In this document: piece by piece, positions 62,066-64,000 of the stretch
Layout: every line of letters begins with the position of its first letter
Numbering within the stretch: position 1 is the first letter of the stretch
NCBI GenBank assembly: GCA_000149225.2
Contig: CM000687.1
Coordinates: 672,501-736,500 of the forward strand
DNA from: Lachancea kluyveri NRRL Y-12651
Lineage: Eukaryota; Ascomycota; Saccharomycetes; Saccharomycetales; Saccharomycetaceae
Direction: 5' to 3'
DNA: 64,000 nucleotides
Translations under genes and position numbers: made by a program
The notes under the pieces: model-generated
Databases searched by the model: none
Told to the model about the DNA's origin: nothing
What the model saw: only the letters and a program-made list of their open reading frames with translations

Positions 62066-64000
62066 ATGACAAAAAAAACGTTAGATGATCGAGTGGTTGT
62101 AAACAAAAGGAGAAAAGTTATTAAGTCATGTACATTTTGCAGGAAACGGAAGAAGAAATGTGACCAGAAAAAACCAATGTGCTCGAACTGCCTCTCCAAA
62201 GGGCTGCCTGAATGTATCTATACTGACGAATTTTCTTATCAATTGAGTACCAAACGACTACTAGACAGCACACCTAATGTACAACTACTGAAAAAAATCC
62301 AGGAATTGGAACAGCGTCTAAAGCAGTGCGAGAATGCCTCTTCCGAAACTGGGAATAAACAAAGAAATCCTCTCAAGGAATTTTATGTGTTATCCCAAAA
62401 ACGTGGTAGATACATATTTTTTGGCCCCACGTCGATCAGATCCATACTTTCATCTTCGGGCCCACAGTTTGACCAGCAATATTCAGTAATATGGGAAAGA
62501 GTGAAAAGTGAACGCCAAAAGTGGAAGAAGTATAACAAGAATCCTCTACCAAATGAATTGGGGATCTTGAAAGATCCTTTAAACTTGAAAACATCGCTAA
62601 TGGAGGCTGTCTGTGCAGAGCTACCAACCTACGAAACCGTCGAAAGAGAAATACTCAAGTTTTTTGACAGTCCGTTATACCAGTGCTTTAACATTTTGGA
62701 CAAGGAGAAAGTTTTAAACGACTTGCACATGTGCTTTGCAACAGATAAAACGGTCACTGATGAAAATGAACACTTAATAGTCAGCTTAGAACTCCAAGGA
62801 AAAGACAAATGTTACAAGATTGGTGTGATACTAGGGATTATGAGTTGTATTTACTACAGCACTAAAACTCCTGACGCAATTCAAAAATTCATTAAATTCT
62901 TAATGGGATTGAATACATCGAAAGTATGTTTTGTGGAAAGAGCTCAATTCTTAATGCTAAGGTATGTGTATCATGTTTATAACGGAATTACTGGTGGTGA
63001 CGGTTCATACATTACTAATTTAGTGAGTATCATGTGCGATACAGCTCTTTTGCTAGGGATGCACCAAAATATTAGTCACATATACAAAGGACAAGAGCGT
63101 ATAGTCGGTGATCTGAGTTCTATGAAGACGTTATGGCTTTGGATACTTTTTGCGGACCTAGATATCTCTTTCAATATGGGCAGACCATTGCGGGTTACAG
63201 ATGAATACTTCAGTGATGACGAACTGAAAAATGATGAAGAGGCTTCTTGTATGAATTGCTTACTAAAAGATTATATTTCCTTGGCAAGGAAATGTATGAA
63301 AGGTATATTCAACAGAGATAGATATCCTAATTTAAAACAAATGATTGGAGATATTATCTTTTTTATCGAAAAGAAATTTAAACCCATTGAGAATTATACT
63401 AACATAGAGTTAACAGGTCACGTAGAACCCCGTCAATTATTAATATTATCATCACTGTTTTGTATGCTTACAACCTTTTACACTCTACGACGTCTTTCTT
63501 TTAAAGAAAACTCATGTGAAGTAGAAAACGGATGTATTAAGTTTTCTCTTATCTCACTTTCAATTTCCATCGCTACCACCATCAAGTGTTTTGAATTAGA
63601 TCAGAACCACTTTCCAGAACTTTTAGAAAAAGGTGCCAAATCCATTACGCCGTTTTTAAATATGTCAATCTTGCTGAGAGGTAATTTCATGCTTAGATCT
63701 TTGGTGGAGCTCTACAGTATTTTCTGCAGTAAGATTACCGGTTTTGAAAGAAAAACTTCCTTGTCTATTTACGGAGGGATTTCGAAATTGGATCTGTCTG
63801 ACTTACTGATTCCTACTGAATACTATATATCTTTAAAGAGCGCCTTTGATAAACTTTGCATGATATTTGACCGATTATTTGAACCAAAGTATAAGAACTT
63901 ACACCGCTCCCTCTCCAAATCATCATCTTTCGTAGTTGTTGTCGCCGTTGAGAAGGTCAGCAGAAAGATTTTAATAGAGGGAATCAAAATCAGGGCTTCT
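62066..64000 (+). CDS. Zn2Cys6 transcription factor, C-terminally cut by the window edge
   Basis: 645 codons are open from ATG at 62066 to the last base of the window, so the 3' end is missing. The zinc cluster is C22-x2-C25-x6-C32-x6-C39-x2-C42-x7-C50, preceded by a basic NKRRKVIKS. A short dimerisation coiled coil follows (VQLLKKIQELEQRLKQCEN), then GRYIFFGPTSIRSIL, a motif seen in multidrug-type yeast zinc-cluster factors (Yrm1, Pdr8, Yrr1 group), and a fungal middle homology domain (RAQFLMLRYVYHVYNG, LLGMHQN, KTLWLWILFADLDISFNMGRP). Which member it matches is uncertain. Its divergent neighbour suggests it may control that transporter. Confidence 0.88.
   Translation, partial: MTKKTLDDRVVVNKRRKVIKSCTFCRKRKKKCDQKKPMCSNCLSKGLPECIYTDEFSYQLSTKRLLDSTPNVQLLKKIQELEQRLKQCENASSETGNKQRNPLKEFYVLSQKRGRYIFFGPTSIRSILSSSGPQFDQQYSVIWERVKSERQKWKKYNKNPLPNELGILKDPLNLKTSLMEAVCAELPTYETVEREILKFFDSPLYQCFNILDKEKVLNDLHMCFATDKTVTDENEHLIVSLELQGKDKCYKIGVILGIMSCIYYSTKTPDAIQKFIKFLMGLNTSKVCFVERAQFLMLRYVYHVYNGITGGDGSYITNLVSIMCDTALLLGMHQNISHIYKGQERIVGDLSSMKTLWLWILFADLDISFNMGRPLRVTDEYFSDDELKNDEEASCMNCLLKDYISLARKCMKGIFNRDRYPNLKQMIGDIIFFIEKKFKPIENYTNIELTGHVEPRQLLILSSLFCMLTTFYTLRRLSFKENSCEVENGCIKFSLISLSISIATTIKCFELDQNHFPELLEKGAKSITPFLNMSILLRGNFMLRSLVELYSIFCSKITGFERKTSLSIYGGISKLDLSDLLIPTEYYISLKSAFDKLCMIFDRLFEPKYKNLHRSLSKSSSFVVVVAVEKVSRKILIEGIKIRAS

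Overview
The window is nuclear DNA from a budding yeast of the family Saccharomycetaceae. Support comes from short intergenic spaces, TACTAAC branch points in the two spliced genes, yeast-style binding motifs (Rap1, Gcn4, HAP/CCAAT, Ace2/Swi5, Cbf1 E-boxes), a tRNA-Glu(UUC) matching the yeast form, and about 30 genes recognisable as orthologs of named Saccharomyces cerevisiae genes. Gene order and strand follow S. cerevisiae chromosome XII from YLR299W to YLR273C (window + equals the Crick strand there), with genes from the sister block YOR189W-YOR177C slotted in, each present once. That merged single-copy order is expected of a lineage that did not undergo the whole-genome duplication (Zygosaccharomyces, Torulaspora or Lachancea type). 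The genus cannot be fixed from this sequence alone.

Layout. 1-10 kb: IES4, tRNA-Glu, MSB1, ECM38, TUF1, YHC1. 10-17.6 kb: a small membrane protein (YLR297W/YOR186W position), ATP14, an unplaced protein that may be a spindle-pole ADIP/Msd1-type protein, GSP1 (Ran), SEC72. 18-29 kb: GCD7, COQ11, GUF1, MEC3, SER1, intron-bearing RPS30, YLR287C-like. 29-39 kb: LAS17, CTS1, EFM7/NNT1, ECI1/DCI1, YLR283W-like, RSO55. 39-52 kb: a YLR278C-type zinc-cluster factor, YSH1, DBP9, intron-bearing SMD2, MCM5. 53-59 kb: GAC1/PIG1 and an MPC54-like coiled-coil protein. 60-64 kb: collinearity ends, and a 14-span MFS transporter is divergently paired with a zinc-cluster regulator cut by the window edge.

There is no operon logic. 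Neighbouring genes serve unrelated housekeeping roles: mitochondrial translation and energy (TUF1, GUF1, RSO55, ATP14, COQ11), RNA processing (YHC1, SMD2, YSH1, DBP9), cytosolic translation (GCD7, RPS30, EFM7), replication and checkpoint (MCM5, MEC3), morphogenesis (MSB1, LAS17, CTS1), and metabolism (ECM38, SER1, ECI1, GAC1).

Most notable: long triplet arrays, including about 71 GAA/TTC units between DBP9 and SMD2 and CAA runs in two genes; an in-frame TAA inside the CAA run of the YLR278C-type gene, with 41 further in-frame codons behind it; a 19-bp inverted repeat upstream of MCM5; RRPE/PAC-like pentamer repeats before DBP9; a GC-rich UUCG hairpin before RPS30; and the extra gene between ATP14 and GSP1. 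I saw no transposon, LTR, CRISPR array or viral element.
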